Positions 8,769 through 18,086 of a stretch of 64,000 nucleotides of DNA are shown here, in pieces. The stretch's first letter is position 1. Each line of letters opens with the position of its first letter. Source of the stretch: Cytophagales bacterium (GTDB taxonomy: Bacteria; Bacteroidota; Bacteroidia; Cytophagales; Thermoflexibacteraceae). The notes beneath the pieces are model-generated. The model was not told the DNA's origin and made no database searches. It saw nothing but the letters and a program-made list of their open reading frames with translations. The stretch covers positions 1 through 64,000 of the forward strand of contig REAZ01000022.1 of the NCBI GenBank assembly GCA_004294445.1, given 5' to 3'. The position numbers and the translations under genes are program-made.

Positions 8769-10814
8769 ATGAAATTTATTTTTAGTCTTTGTTTTTTTGT
8801 TTTCTTAGGAGGCACTACATTTGTTTTTTCACAAAACAATACGGCGATTGATAGTCTTTTAAAACTGCTCCCTCAGACAACAGACACTACTAAAGTGCGG
8901 GTTTTTACCGAACTAACTTGGCTTTATAGGATTGCCAAGCCTATAGAATCGTTGCAGTATGGTACGCAAGGATTAGAACTTGCAAGTGCTATCAAAGATG
9001 GTTTAGGACTTTCTGACCTCAATAACAAAATAGGTGTTGTTTATCGTAATTTGGGAGATTATTCGAAAGCACTACAGCACTACAACGCCGCCCTTGTTGC
9101 CGCACAACAGATTAATAATGAGCAACAAATGGCTTATGCCTTCAACAATATTGGTGGTATTTATACCCTACAGGAAAGCTATGAATTTGCCATAGAAAAC
9201 TCCGAAAAAGCTCGCCATATATTCGAAAAGCAAAAAGATGAAAGGGGTATCTCTTTCTGTCTGATAAATATAGGAATCAATTATCGGAAGCTCAAAAACC
9301 ATGAAAAAGCCATAGAAAGTTTTGAAAAGTGCTTGGCTATACGCAAGCAGTGGAAAAATGCTCCTAATGAAATTTTGGCGTGCTATTTCCAATTAGGGGA
9401 AACCTATTTAGAGCAAAAAAAATATAAAAAAGCGAAGTATTATTTTTCGGAGGCTTATCGAAGCCAAGTAACCTTGGGAGAAAATAGTTTTTCAGGTATT
9501 TTTAATTCTATTGCCATAGTACACTTGCGCGAGCAGCATTTAGACAGTGCTTTGTTTTTTGCGAAAAAAGCCTTAAAAACGGCACAAAATACATATAGCA
9601 AGGAGCGAGTAAAAAATGCCGCCAAAACACTTTCTCAAATATATCTGCAAGAAAAGCAATTTGATAAGGCGTATGAGTTCTTAAACTTGCAAATGGAATA
9701 CAAGGACAGTTTGCAGTCTGAGGAAAACAGCCGTCTGCTATCTAACTATACACTCAGTCAAAAACAAAAAGAACTTGACTTGGCAAACAAGGAAAAACGC
9801 CTTCGGGAAAAAGAACTTGAGGAAAAAAGATTAATAAGCTATTTCTTTGTCTTACTTGTTGTTTTTATGCTGTTTTTGGTGGTTGGTCTGTGGTTATTGG
9901 CGCGGATTCGCAAACAGCGTAATGATTTACTAAGTGGAATAAATAATGAATTAATAAACAAAAATGAAGAAATTTTCAGTCAAAAAGAGGAAATTGAAAA
10001 GCAAAATACAGAAATAGAGAAGATAAACCTTAATATCACTTCGAGCATCATTTATGCAAAGCGTATCCAAGAGGCGATGCTCCCTAATATTGCCCTGATA
10101 AACGAATTTATCCCATCACATTTTATTTGGAACTTGCCAAGAGATATTGTTTCAGGCGATTTTTATTGGTTTGCCGAAAAAGAAGATAAAATAATCGTAA
10201 TAGTAGGCGACTGCACAGGGCATGGTGTACCTGGTGCATTTATGAGTACGATAAGCGACTCTTTGCTTAACCAAATTGTTCATAATCAGGAAATTCACTC
10301 CCCAGAACTGATATTGGAAAATCTGCATAACCAGATAAGACATACCCTAAGGCAAGATGAAACACACAGCAGGGACGGAATGGATATATGTATTTTAGTT
10401 TTCTACAAAGCCAATCAAAAAGGATTTTTTACCCATGTAGAATACGCAGGAGCGATGAATCCGATTTTGTACATTACCAATAATGAATTACAGGAAATCA
10501 AAGCTACTAAAAAACCAATTGGCGGTGCTATAGAAAAGCATAACCTTGATTATCAGAAGCATAGAATCACTATTTCTGAGCCAACTACTTTTTATCTATT
10601 TTCTGACGGCTTGCAAGACCAGTTTGGCGGGCAGTACAATAAGAAATTTACCACTAAAAAATTGCGACAGCTCTTTACTGACATTTGCCACTTGCCGATG
10701 GAAGAACAAAAACAAGAAATAGAAGAAGTTTATCAGAAATGGACACAGAACGGGAAATACGCCCAAATTGATGACATTTTGATTTGGGGAATAAGAGTAG
10801 AGAATGTGGTGTGA
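8769..10814 (+). CDS. TPR sensor with C-terminal SpoIIE-type PP2C phosphatase
   Basis: About 681 residues. Signal peptide (MKFIFSLCFFVFLGGTTFVFS), then five to six tetratricopeptide repeats (about residues 30-330), one transmembrane helix (SYFFVLLVVFMLFLVVGLWLLA, near 360), a coiled coil rich in E/K/Q, and a SpoIIE phosphatase domain with DIVSGDFYW, GDCTGHGVPGAFMS and DDILIWG metal-binding segments. Such proteins dephosphorylate Ser/Thr on anti-sigma antagonists or related partners in response to a periplasmic signal. No kinase partner is adjacent. The domain is closely related to that of the gene at 29911-32145, which has a different sensor. Confidence 0.85.
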   Translation: MKFIFSLCFFVFLGGTTFVFSQNNTAIDSLLKLLPQTTDTTKVRVFTELTWLYRIAKPIESLQYGTQGLELASAIKDGLGLSDLNNKIGVVYRNLGDYSKALQHYNAALVAAQQINNEQQMAYAFNNIGGIYTLQESYEFAIENSEKARHIFEKQKDERGISFCLINIGINYRKLKNHEKAIESFEKCLAIRKQWKNAPNEILACYFQLGETYLEQKKYKKAKYYFSEAYRSQVTLGENSFSGIFNSIAIVHLREQHLDSALFFAKKALKTAQNTYSKERVKNAAKTLSQIYLQEKQFDKAYEFLNLQMEYKDSLQSEENSRLLSNYTLSQKQKELDLANKEKRLREKELEEKRLISYFFVLLVVFMLFLVVGLWLLARIRKQRNDLLSGINNELINKNEEIFSQKEEIEKQNTEIEKINLNITSSIIYAKRIQEAMLPNIALINEFIPSHFIWNLPRDIVSGDFYWFAEKEDKIIVIVGDCTGHGVPGAFMSTISDSLLNQIVHNQEIHSPELILENLHNQIRHTLRQDETHSRDGMDICILVFYKANQKGFFTHVEYAGAMNPILYITNNELQEIKATKKPIGGAIEKHNLDYQKHRITISEPTTFYLFSDGLQDQFGGQYNKKFTTKKLRQLFTDICHLPMEEQKQEIEEVYQKWTQNGKYAQIDDILIWGIRVENVV

Positions 10815-10858
10815 GTTTCAAAAAAGTCATTGCAAAAACAATTATAATTACTTACAAA

Positions 10859-11488
10859 ATGAAAAAAATTCAATTTTATTGCTCGCTTATGATGCTCTGC
10901 TTGCTCGTAGCTTGCGGCGGCACGCAAAACGAGGAGATTACACAGACAGAAGTAGTTGCCGATAAAGAGCCAACGCCTATGGAAAATCCCGCAGAGGCTA
11001 TGGGCAAAACCAAATTGACCGAAGATTTGATGAAAAACTATATAGCACTCATTCCTAAACTCAAGGAAAAAGGAGCGACTCTTTCCCCCGACATGGGCGA
11101 AATAGAAGGCTTGTACCAATACAATCAGATGGAGGGAATCATCAAAGAAAATGGGTTCAAAGATTTGAATGAATTTATTATGGTACATACAAAGATTGTC
11201 TATGGATTTGCAGCCCATGAAATGAAGGAGCAAGGGGCAGAGCAAAAACTTGAAGACGCACAGGCAGAAGGCATCAAAGCCATCGAGAAATCTCTGCAAG
11301 ACCCAAACACTCCCGCAGACCAAAAGAAAATATTGGAATTGACCCTTGAGCAACTTAAGGCAAACGGGCAAGGAACAAATACCATCAAAGGCATCATGGA
11401 TACTTACAAACAGATAGTATCAGAGGAAGAAATAGAGTTGGTAAAGCAATATAGAACAGCCCTAAAGAAAACATACGAACAAAACTAA
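10859..11488 (+). CDS. Uncharacterised lipoprotein
   Basis: About 209 residues. The ATG at 10859 begins a lipoprotein signal (lipobox LLVACGG, Cys19); a longer frame from 10784 would overlap the upstream gene and lacks a signal. The mature protein is acidic and helical with no motif I recognise. The stop codon overlaps the ATG of the RidA gene (TAATG), so the two are translationally coupled. Confidence 0.75.
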   Translation: MKKIQFYCSLMMLCLLVACGGTQNEEITQTEVVADKEPTPMENPAEAMGKTKLTEDLMKNYIALIPKLKEKGATLSPDMGEIEGLYQYNQMEGIIKENGFKDLNEFIMVHTKIVYGFAAHEMKEQGAEQKLEDAQAEGIKAIEKSLQDPNTPADQKKILELTLEQLKANGQGTNTIKGIMDTYKQIVSEEEIELVKQYRTALKKTYEQN

Positions 11489-11895
11489 TGGAAAATAAAA
11501 TCTCCCAAGCCCCTGAGCCTGTCGGTGCTTACCCTTACACGCGCCAAGTCGGAAATTTGCTATTCTTATCGGGTGTAGGACCGAGGCAGCGCGGCAAAAA
11601 AGAAATAATAGGGGTAATAAAAGACGAGCATGGAACAATCATAGACTATGACATAGAAGCACAGTGCCACGCTGTTTTTGCCAATGTTCGCTACATCTTA
11701 GAAGAGGCGGGCAGCGACTGGAGCAAAATAGTAGATGTAACCGTATTCCTGACCAACATGAAGCGAGATTTTCCAACGTATAATCGCTTGTATGCAGCAT
11801 ATTTCAAAGATAATCAGCCCTGTAGAACCACAGTAGAGATTAACGCACTCCCTACAGAAATAGCGATTGAGCTAAAATGTATTGCTACTATTTAG
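11488..11895 (+). CDS. RidA-family (YjgF/YER057c/UK114) protein
   Basis: 135 residues. RidA proteins hydrolyse reactive enamine/imine intermediates released by PLP enzymes. The substrate-binding arginine is present (R113 in PCRTTVEIN) together with the family's SGVGPR and VTVFLTNM segments. The insertion between strands 1 and 2 (GVIKDEHGTIIDYDI) places it nearer the 2-aminomuconate-deaminase-like subgroup than archetypal RidA, so the true substrate may differ. Start codon overlaps the stop of the preceding lipoprotein gene. Confidence 0.88.
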   Translation: MENKISQAPEPVGAYPYTRQVGNLLFLSGVGPRQRGKKEIIGVIKDEHGTIIDYDIEAQCHAVFANVRYILEEAGSDWSKIVDVTVFLTNMKRDFPTYNRLYAAYFKDNQPCRTTVEINALPTEIAIELKCIATI

Positions 11896-11914
11896 AAAAT
11901 CTGCTTTTCCCTTT

Positions 11915-11922
11915 TATCTTTG
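11915..11922 (+). promoter_or_regulatory. -7 element upstream of holA
   Basis: TATCTTTG, a full match to TAnnTTTG, 39 bases before the holA ATG. No convincing -33. Confidence 0.4.
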
Positions 11923-11960
11923 TAGCTTAGATTAGACACGAAACTTGAAATATTTTACGA

Positions 11961-12983
11961 ATGGCGCAAACAGCAGATTCGGTTCTCAAAGACCTCAAAG
12001 CAAACAAATATTCCCCATTTTATTTTTTGCAGGGTGATGAGCCTTATTACATAGATTTGATTTCAGAATATATCGAAAACCATGCAATAGAACCAGAGCA
12101 AAGAGGCTTTAACCAAACAGTAGTGTATGGAAAAGATACCAATATAATGAATATCCTCAATGTAGCTCGTCGCTTTCCCGTGATGGCACAGCGACAAGTT
12201 GTGATAGTGAAAGAAGCCCAAGAAATTACCGATTTGGGACAGGAAAAAGCAAGAAATATGTTGCAAAACTATTGCCTAAAACCTGTACCAAGCACTATTT
12301 TGGTGTTTTGCCACAAATACAAAAAACTTGATGGCAGAAGCAAACTTGCCCAAACTATCGCCAAGGAAACTATCTTTATAGAAACAAAAAAACTATACGA
12401 TAACCAAATACCTAACTGGATAACCAATTATTTCCAAGACAAACACTTTAAAATCACAGACAAAGCTGTAATCTTACTCTCCGAATACATTGGCAACGAC
12501 CTAAGTAGAATGGCAAATGAAATAGACAAACTACTCATTAACTTTACCGAAAAGGTACAAATTACAGAGGAACTTGTCAGCAAGTTTGTAGGCATCAGCA
12601 AGGAATACAATACTTTCGAGTTACAAGATGCCCTGTCGAAAAAAGATGTTTTAAAAGCAAACAAAATAGTCAATTACTTTGCCTCGAACCCCAAAAGCAA
12701 TCCTATTATTCCCATTATAGCACTGCTGTATAGCTATTTTACCAAAGTAATGCTCGTACACCATAGCGAAGATAAGAGCAAACAAGGCATCGCCAAAACG
12801 CTCGGAGTAAACCCTTTTTTTGCAGATGATTATATAGTGGCAAGCAAGAATTATCCCATCAGCAAAATCATAAGAATTGTATCATTTTTGCACGAAGCAG
12901 ACCTGTCTTCCAAAGGCGTAAATGCAAACGTAGAGGAAGGGCAAATTTTAAAAGAATTGGTATTCAAGGTTTTACACACCTAA
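11961..12983 (+). CDS. holA: DNA polymerase III subunit delta
   Basis: 340 residues, usual for HolA. The delta subunit opens the sliding clamp within the clamp-loader complex. Supporting features: N-terminal FYFLQGDEPYYIDLISEYIE, FPVMAQRQVVIVKEAQ, and a C-terminal helical collar (LYSYFTKVMLVHH...GVNPFFADDYIVASKNY). Walker A residues are absent, as expected for delta. A promoter-like -7 lies upstream, and the next gene follows after 24 bases. Confidence 0.92.
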   Translation: MAQTADSVLKDLKANKYSPFYFLQGDEPYYIDLISEYIENHAIEPEQRGFNQTVVYGKDTNIMNILNVARRFPVMAQRQVVIVKEAQEITDLGQEKARNMLQNYCLKPVPSTILVFCHKYKKLDGRSKLAQTIAKETIFIETKKLYDNQIPNWITNYFQDKHFKITDKAVILLSEYIGNDLSRMANEIDKLLINFTEKVQITEELVSKFVGISKEYNTFELQDALSKKDVLKANKIVNYFASNPKSNPIIPIIALLYSYFTKVMLVHHSEDKSKQGIAKTLGVNPFFADDYIVASKNYPISKIIRIVSFLHEADLSSKGVNANVEEGQILKELVFKVLHT

Positions 12984-13007
12984 ATTGTAGATAACTAAAA
13001 AATCAAT

Positions 13008-13856
13008 ATGGTCAGAAAAACTGCTCTCATTATGTTTCTATTTGCCTGTGCTTGTGCTGCTAATGCCCAAGTAGGAGGCAGATGGGTAGGTATTATCACG
13101 CAGTCAGGCTCAAATAATGCTGCTTCGCAATATTATTTTGAGTTAAACCTTAGGGCAGATAGCAGCAACGGAAAAGTGGGTGGAACAAGCTACTCATTTA
13201 TCAGAAAAGAAGGAAAAAGATACGTACTCAAAGTAAACATAGATGCAAGTTTTGCGAATAATGAATTGATTTTTAAGGAGTATGGAAAGATTGAATACGA
13301 AAATACTATCCAAAAACGAGTAGATTACTGCGTGAAATCAGGTGCTTTGCAAATGACAACGGACGGCAACAAGACTTTTCTCAAAGGAAACTGGACAGGA
13401 ATAGAGCATCAGACAGGAGATGCGTGTGCGGGAGGCACTATCTTGTTAGAGAAAATGCCAGCTAACCTTGCCAATGACCTAAGCATGGAGGAAGAAAAAA
13501 TAACCAAACTAAAGGATAGAGCTATCAAAAATGGAAAATCTATCACAGTGAGAGCAACTACGTTAAAAATAGAAGTTTATGACGATGCAGATGAAGATGG
13601 CGACATGATTTCCCTCAATTTTAACGGCACTTGGCTAATCAAAAATTATCAAATAAGAAATAGAGCGAAAGTGCTTTCCGTCAAAATAGACCCAAAAAGC
13701 CCTTTTAATTTTATAATTACCTTTGCCCACAATCTTGGCAAACTCGCCCCTAATACGACTGCTTTGCTGATAGATGATGGAAAAAAGAAACAAAAAATAC
13801 TGCTCAAATCAGATTTGCAAACAAGTGATGTTGTCTATTTAGAATATGAAGAATAG
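13008..13856 (+). CDS. Secreted two-domain protein of unknown function
   Basis: 282 residues with a signal peptide (MVRKTALIMFLFACACAANA, cleaved before QVGG). The N-terminal half (GRWVGIITQ..., many beta strands, two Cys near 110 and 143) looks like a lipocalin-like barrel. The C-terminal half, from about residue 178 (LKIEVYDDADEDGDMISLNFNG) to the end (LLIDDGKKKQKILLKSDLQTS), matches a beta-sandwich domain common in Bacteroidota secreted proteins. No catalytic motif is seen. Probably periplasmic or surface. Could be co-transcribed with holA. Confidence 0.7.
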   Translation: MVRKTALIMFLFACACAANAQVGGRWVGIITQSGSNNAASQYYFELNLRADSSNGKVGGTSYSFIRKEGKRYVLKVNIDASFANNELIFKEYGKIEYENTIQKRVDYCVKSGALQMTTDGNKTFLKGNWTGIEHQTGDACAGGTILLEKMPANLANDLSMEEEKITKLKDRAIKNGKSITVRATTLKIEVYDDADEDGDMISLNFNGTWLIKNYQIRNRAKVLSVKIDPKSPFNFIITFAHNLGKLAPNTTALLIDDGKKKQKILLKSDLQTSDVVYLEYEE

Positions 13857-13930
13857 ACTATAGTACTCGCTCATTAGTTATGCAGGGCATAATAGGCGTC
13901 CGTTGCCATGCTAAATCAGGCAAAAAGATG

Positions 13931-13958
13931 TGAGGCTAACCTTTTTAGGACAGCCTCA
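13931..13958 (+). terminator. Hairpin between convergent genes
   Basis: TGAGGCT (13931-13937) pairs with AGCCTCA (13952-13958), with an inner CCT-TTTT-AGG helix; a T-rich tract follows. It sits between the secreted-protein gene and the convergent nuclease gene, as expected of a terminator. Confidence 0.5.
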
Positions 13959-14000
13959 TTTCTATTTTAGCCAAATTATCTTTTTTATAACTTACATTAG

Positions 14001-15320
14001 TTAATCTATCTTTACATTATCTACCCTTGATTCTATTGTGTTTTGGACAGCAGTTGGGAGTTTGCTAAAGAAATCAAATCCTGTTTTGGCTTCCACATCT
14101 CGCACACTTACCCGATATTCATGCCATTTTTTTGTAGCTGCTGCTTCCGTATTAGGCATATCTACGGCGATAACCCTTGTGCTTGTTGTGATTCTGTTGA
14201 GGTCATCGCCTCCGTTAGTGAGTACCAAAAGCACTTTCCAAACTCTGTTAGGGACTACTACTTTGCCATCAGCAATAGTTTCTGTAACGCCTCCTCTGCT
14301 GCCCGAACCGCCTTTGCCGTAGCCGCCTGCTATGACATAGACTTCGTTGCCCTGCTCTACAAGCGTTCGCCCATATTCCTCTAATAGTCGCCATGTTTGC
14401 CTATTATTTTGAGGTGCTTGGGGCAGCATATTTGTCATAAAAAAGGTAGCAGAGTTGTCTTCTGCACTTGCATCTCGGTCGTCCGAAGGGCAAATATGCC
14501 CCCTATCAAAACCCGTATTAGTATAGTCGTTAGGACTTACCGCATACCAGCCCGCAGGGAGTGTAGGGTCTGAGCGGAAATCGTCTTGGCGAACCGCACT
14601 CCCTTTCCAGTCTTTGTTTAAGTGCCAGCTTACCCAATTTGCCGTTCCCTTGCTGCGATTGTAGGAAAGTGTATATTGTGCTTTGAACATCAGATAGTTA
14701 TCTGCATTACTTAGGCTCGAAGTTGCCCCTGACGGATTGCCAAGCCCGATATTGTCATCTCTGCCTGCAGCTGTATTGCCTGTTGCTTTTATTTTCTCAA
14801 AAGTAATGTTATCAATATTGAGCCTTCCGCCTGTAGTTTTGCGAATTTCTATTTGCACGTTGGCGGCGGGAGAGATACTGAAAGAAGTGGCTTGGAGAGA
14901 AGTGCTTGTTGTTCTGATGGTTTGCCCTTGCTTTTTCCAATTTCTACCATTGTCAGCCGAAGTCCATAGTTCCCAATTTGTTGCATCGTCAGTGCCATAA
15001 AGGGCGTGTTCGATGGTAACTTTCTGAATATTAAGACTAAAATTAGAAGTGAGCGAACCTTCATCTTTGATGCGAATAGAACGCCCCCCTTTTTTGCGGT
15101 CATTATCCGTAGTGCCTACAAGGGCATCATCAAGCGTCCATGAACCCAAATTGCCGTTACTATTGCCGACAGCGTAAGAAGTTTTGCTTGCCGATTCAAA
15201 ATCTTCAATGACTACTTCTATATTAGGGTCGGTAGGGCTTACCGTTTGCGTTTGCTTGCAGGCAAATACAAAGATGATGAAGAATATAAAGACTAATCGA
15301 TTAATTTTGTATGTCATCAT
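14001..15320 (-). CDS. Lipoprotein DNA/RNA non-specific endonuclease (NUC1 family)
   Basis: 439 residues. Lipoprotein signal (IFVFACKQ, Cys21), so probably anchored on the cell envelope. Residues about 40-175 form a beta-rich jelly-roll-like module (WELWTSADNGRNWKKQGQ). The rest is the beta-beta-alpha-metal nuclease domain with the active-site motif DRGH (His275 in FDRGHICPSDDRD) and the metal-binding Asn in APQNNRQTW. Family members such as Serratia nuclease and NucA cut DNA and RNA without sequence preference. The gene stands alone with no immunity gene beside it, which argues for nutrient scavenging or biofilm-DNA turnover rather than toxin use. A second Met immediately follows the first. 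Confidence 0.9.
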   Translation of the reverse strand: MMTYKINRLVFIFFIIFVFACKQTQTVSPTDPNIEVVIEDFESASKTSYAVGNSNGNLGSWTLDDALVGTTDNDRKKGGRSIRIKDEGSLTSNFSLNIQKVTIEHALYGTDDATNWELWTSADNGRNWKKQGQTIRTTSTSLQATSFSISPAANVQIEIRKTTGGRLNIDNITFEKIKATGNTAAGRDDNIGLGNPSGATSSLSNADNYLMFKAQYTLSYNRSKGTANWVSWHLNKDWKGSAVRQDDFRSDPTLPAGWYAVSPNDYTNTGFDRGHICPSDDRDASAEDNSATFFMTNMLPQAPQNNRQTWRLLEEYGRTLVEQGNEVYVIAGGYGKGGSGSRGGVTETIADGKVVVPNRVWKVLLVLTNGGDDLNRITTSTRVIAVDMPNTEAAATKKWHEYRVSVRDVEAKTGFDFFSKLPTAVQNTIESRVDNVKID

Positions 15321-15502
15321 AGAAAAAGGTTTTTTATTTGATTATTTCTATCTTAAAATAAAGAGATAAAGGTACATTTGTATTTATGCCCAAAGATGCC
15401 ATTCTTTGTCATAAAAATTGCCTTCAAGGTGCTTACTTTGGCAAAAGTAATAAAACCTTTAATAATTAATAAGAAAATTTAATAATTAGTGTTTAAAAAA
15501 AT

Positions 15503-15895
15503 ATGTCATTGATAGTCAAATACGGGATTAATCTACTCAAAATGCTGACAAGTTTTGTGTTTGCATGGCGTGGGATTCGCTTGGCAATAGTAGAGGAGAA
15601 CAATATGCGTGTTCATCTGGTTGCGGCAGTCTTGGTGAGTATGCTTGGCTTTTTCTTCCAAATATCCCTTGCGGATTGGACGATATTGTGCTTGGTCATT
15701 GGCATAGTTTGGACGGCAGAAATTTTTAACAGTGCTTTCGAGCGGTTGGTGGACATCGTTTCCCCTGATTTCAATGAAAAAGCAGGAAAAATAAAAGACA
15801 TGGCGGCGGGCGGTGTGCTGGTTTCTGCCATAGTAGCAGTGCTGGTAGGCGGGCTAATTTTCAGTAAATATTTTTTGGCTTGGTGGGAAAAGTAA
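15503..15895 (+). CDS. dgkA: Diacylglycerol/undecaprenol kinase (DgkA family)
   Basis: 130 residues, three predicted transmembrane helices. Signatures: EENNMRVH near residue 33, the catalytic stretch TAEIFNSAFERLVD and KDMAAGGVLVSA. In Gram-positives the homologue phosphorylates undecaprenol; in E. coli it acts on diacylglycerol. Which applies here cannot be told from sequence. Its last 16 bases overlap the GT2 gene, implying coupled translation. Confidence 0.9.
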   Translation: MSLIVKYGINLLKMLTSFVFAWRGIRLAIVEENNMRVHLVAAVLVSMLGFFFQISLADWTILCLVIGIVWTAEIFNSAFERLVDIVSPDFNEKAGKIKDMAAGGVLVSAIVAVLVGGLIFSKYFLAWWEK

Positions 15896-16830
15896 CAGTC
15901 ATTTGTTTGTGTTTTAACCACGAAAAATATGTGATAGCAGCCCTAAATTCTGTCTTGGGGCAGACCTATTCAAACATAGAATTGATAGTGATTGACGATG
16001 CAAGCCCTGACGGGAGTGCGAAAATAATTACAGATTTTATGAAGGAGTATGAGGGAGAAATACCCGTTTCTTTTTTCCCTTTTCAAACAAATCAGGGCAA
16101 CTGCAAAGCGTTTAACTTCGGACTCCAAAAAGCAAAAGGCGGATACATCATAGATTTGGCTGCTGACGATATGCTTATGCCCAACGCCATTGAGAAACAA
16201 ATTGCAGCCTTCGAAAAATTAGACGATTCTTATGCTGTCGTTTTTTCAGATATTTATTACATCAATGAAAATTCAGAAATCTTAAAAACGCATTTTCAAA
16301 GAGATAAAAACGGAAAATTAGCACAGTTTGTTCCACAGGGAGATATTTACAAGCCCATTTTGGCAAAATCCTTCCTGAGTGCCGCAAGCATGATAATGCG
16401 AAAAAAGGTATTGGACGAAATAGGCGGCTATGACGAAAACCTAAGCTACGAAGATTATGATTTTTGGATAAAATCGGCAAGGAAATACCAATACCATTTT
16501 ATTGATGATATTTTGGTGAAAAAGAGAATTCTAAAAAATTCGCATGGTCGGTCTTTTTATCTCAAGAACAACAAACATTTGCTTTCTACGCTCAAAGTAC
16601 ATGAGAAAGCCTATGCCCAAAACCGCTCAAAAGAAGAAAATTTGGCATTGGCAGTTTCTGTTCGCTATCACCTCCGCTTAAGTTTTTATACAGAACACTT
16701 TGAATTGGTAACAAAATATGCTAATTTGCTCAAGAAATTAGATACATTAGATTGGAAAGACCAAATAATAGTCGTACTAACAAAAATGAAAATGCGTGTA
16801 TTTAGGTTGTATCAAATTTATTCATCATAA
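15880..16830 (+). CDS. Family 2 glycosyltransferase
   Basis: 316 residues. GT-A fold: ICLCFNHEKYVIAALNSVLGQ, IDDASPDGS, NFGLQKAKGGYIIDLAADDMLMPNA (the DxD-like motif is ADD) and SYEDYDFWIKSARK acceptor region. Starts with TTG at 15880 (or GTG at 15883), inside the end of dgkA. Likely builds a surface glycan. Acceptor and donor are unknown. Followed after 5 bases by phosphofructokinase, so dgkA, this gene and pfkA look like one operon. Confidence 0.88.
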   Translation: MVGKVTVICLCFNHEKYVIAALNSVLGQTYSNIELIVIDDASPDGSAKIITDFMKEYEGEIPVSFFPFQTNQGNCKAFNFGLQKAKGGYIIDLAADDMLMPNAIEKQIAAFEKLDDSYAVVFSDIYYINENSEILKTHFQRDKNGKLAQFVPQGDIYKPILAKSFLSAASMIMRKKVLDEIGGYDENLSYEDYDFWIKSARKYQYHFIDDILVKKRILKNSHGRSFYLKNNKHLLSTLKVHEKAYAQNRSKEENLALAVSVRYHLRLSFYTEHFELVTKYANLLKKLDTLDWKDQIIVVLTKMKMRVFRLYQIYSS

Positions 16831-16835
16831 AAAAT

Positions 16836-17936
16836 ATGGCAAAAAGAAAAGTATTGGTAGCTACAGGCGGCGGCGACTGCCCAGGGCTAAACGCAGTCAT
16901 TAGGGCTATCGTAAAAAGAGCAAGCCAAGAAACTGATTGGGAGATAGTTGGGAGCGTAGAGGCGTACAATGGCATACTCCGCGACCCGATGGAACTTGTG
17001 CCGTTGGATAGCAAAGCTGTAGCGGGGATTCACGTAAAAGGGGGAACTATTATCCATACGACTAACAAGGGAGGACCCTTTAACTGGCCTGTGCAGCACC
17101 CTGACGGCACTTGGAAAAGCGAGGATAGGTCTGCCGACATGATGGAACGAATGAACCGCTTAGGCATAGAGGCTATCATCAGCATTGGCGGTGATGGTTC
17201 GCAGCGTATCTCTTTGGCTTTGCAAGAAAAAGGATTCAAAGTGGTAGGTGTACCGAAAACGATTGACAATGACCTTGCCTCTACTGATTATACTTTTGGC
17301 TTCCAAACTGCCGTTCAGGTAGCTACCGAGAGTTTTGATAGGCTGGTAACTACGGCAGAGAGCCACAGCAGGGTAATGATAATGGAAGTAATGGGGCGCG
17401 ATGCGGGCTGGATTGCCTTGCATACTGCGATTGCGGGAGGCTCAGAAGTTTGCCTTATTCCTGAAATTCCTTATGATATTCACAAAGTAGTAGCAAGGCT
17501 CAACTCACGCTTTGTCAATGGCAGAGGGTTTGCCCACGTCATTGTTGCCGAAGGAGCAAAGCCCAAAGAAGGAACGATATTTGGCAAAAAAAGTACAGAA
17601 GTTGGCTACGAAAATGTACGCTTGGGTGGAATAGCTTTCAAACTTTCTGCCGAACTCAAAGCGGCGGGTTTGCAGGCAGACATCAGAGAAACGGTACTGG
17701 GGCATACGCAAAGAGGGGGAACGCCCTTAGCCTTTGATAGAGTTTTGGCAACCCAATTTGGGGTAAAAGCCTTTGAAATGGTGCTTGCAGGTGATTTTGG
17801 TAAAATGGTAACATACAGAAATAACGACATAGGTACGGTAAGTTTGAAAGAAGCAGTTGAAAAATACAGCACCGTAAATCCCGAATCGTTCATCATAAGG
17901 ACAGCGAGGGGGGTAGGTATTTCTTTTGGTGATTAA
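16836..17936 (+). CDS. pfkA: 6-phosphofructokinase, probably ATP-dependent
   Basis: Phosphorylates fructose 6-phosphate in glycolysis. 366 residues, the longer group III type. Motifs: TGGGDCPGLNAVIRA, SIGGDGSQ with G121, and PKTIDNDL with K141 and catalytic D144. Established family knowledge: Gly at the position equivalent to 104 of E. coli PFK indicates ATP use, Asp indicates pyrophosphate. With Gly here but Lys at the 124-equivalent, this is the G/K combination reported for ATP-using members of an otherwise mixed clade. Last gene of the dgkA operon. Confidence 0.92.
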   Translation: MAKRKVLVATGGGDCPGLNAVIRAIVKRASQETDWEIVGSVEAYNGILRDPMELVPLDSKAVAGIHVKGGTIIHTTNKGGPFNWPVQHPDGTWKSEDRSADMMERMNRLGIEAIISIGGDGSQRISLALQEKGFKVVGVPKTIDNDLASTDYTFGFQTAVQVATESFDRLVTTAESHSRVMIMEVMGRDAGWIALHTAIAGGSEVCLIPEIPYDIHKVVARLNSRFVNGRGFAHVIVAEGAKPKEGTIFGKKSTEVGYENVRLGGIAFKLSAELKAAGLQADIRETVLGHTQRGGTPLAFDRVLATQFGVKAFEMVLAGDFGKMVTYRNNDIGTVSLKEAVEKYSTVNPESFIIRTARGVGISFGD

Positions 17937-18023
17937 ACTAACCTTGTCAATGGTCGCTATTAAGAATAGCTATTTACCCCTTTAGAGGGGGTGAGGGGGA
18001 GGTAATTCCTGATTTTAGAGTGC

Positions 18024-18045
18024 TGTCAGTTTCTCAAAACTGACA
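18024..18045 (+). repeat. Short hairpin after pfkA
   Basis: TGTCAGTTT and AAACTGACA, a perfect 9-bp inverted repeat with loop CTCA. No U-tract follows, so a terminator role is uncertain; it lies between pfkA and xerD. Confidence 0.4.
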
Positions 18046-18086
18046 AGGGGGTTAATAACTTATAATTCATAACTCATACTAATAAA

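Noticed and set aside
14001..15320. Nuclease as a contact-dependent toxin
   Set aside because: It has a lipoprotein signal and no delivery domain, and there is no immunity gene next to it.
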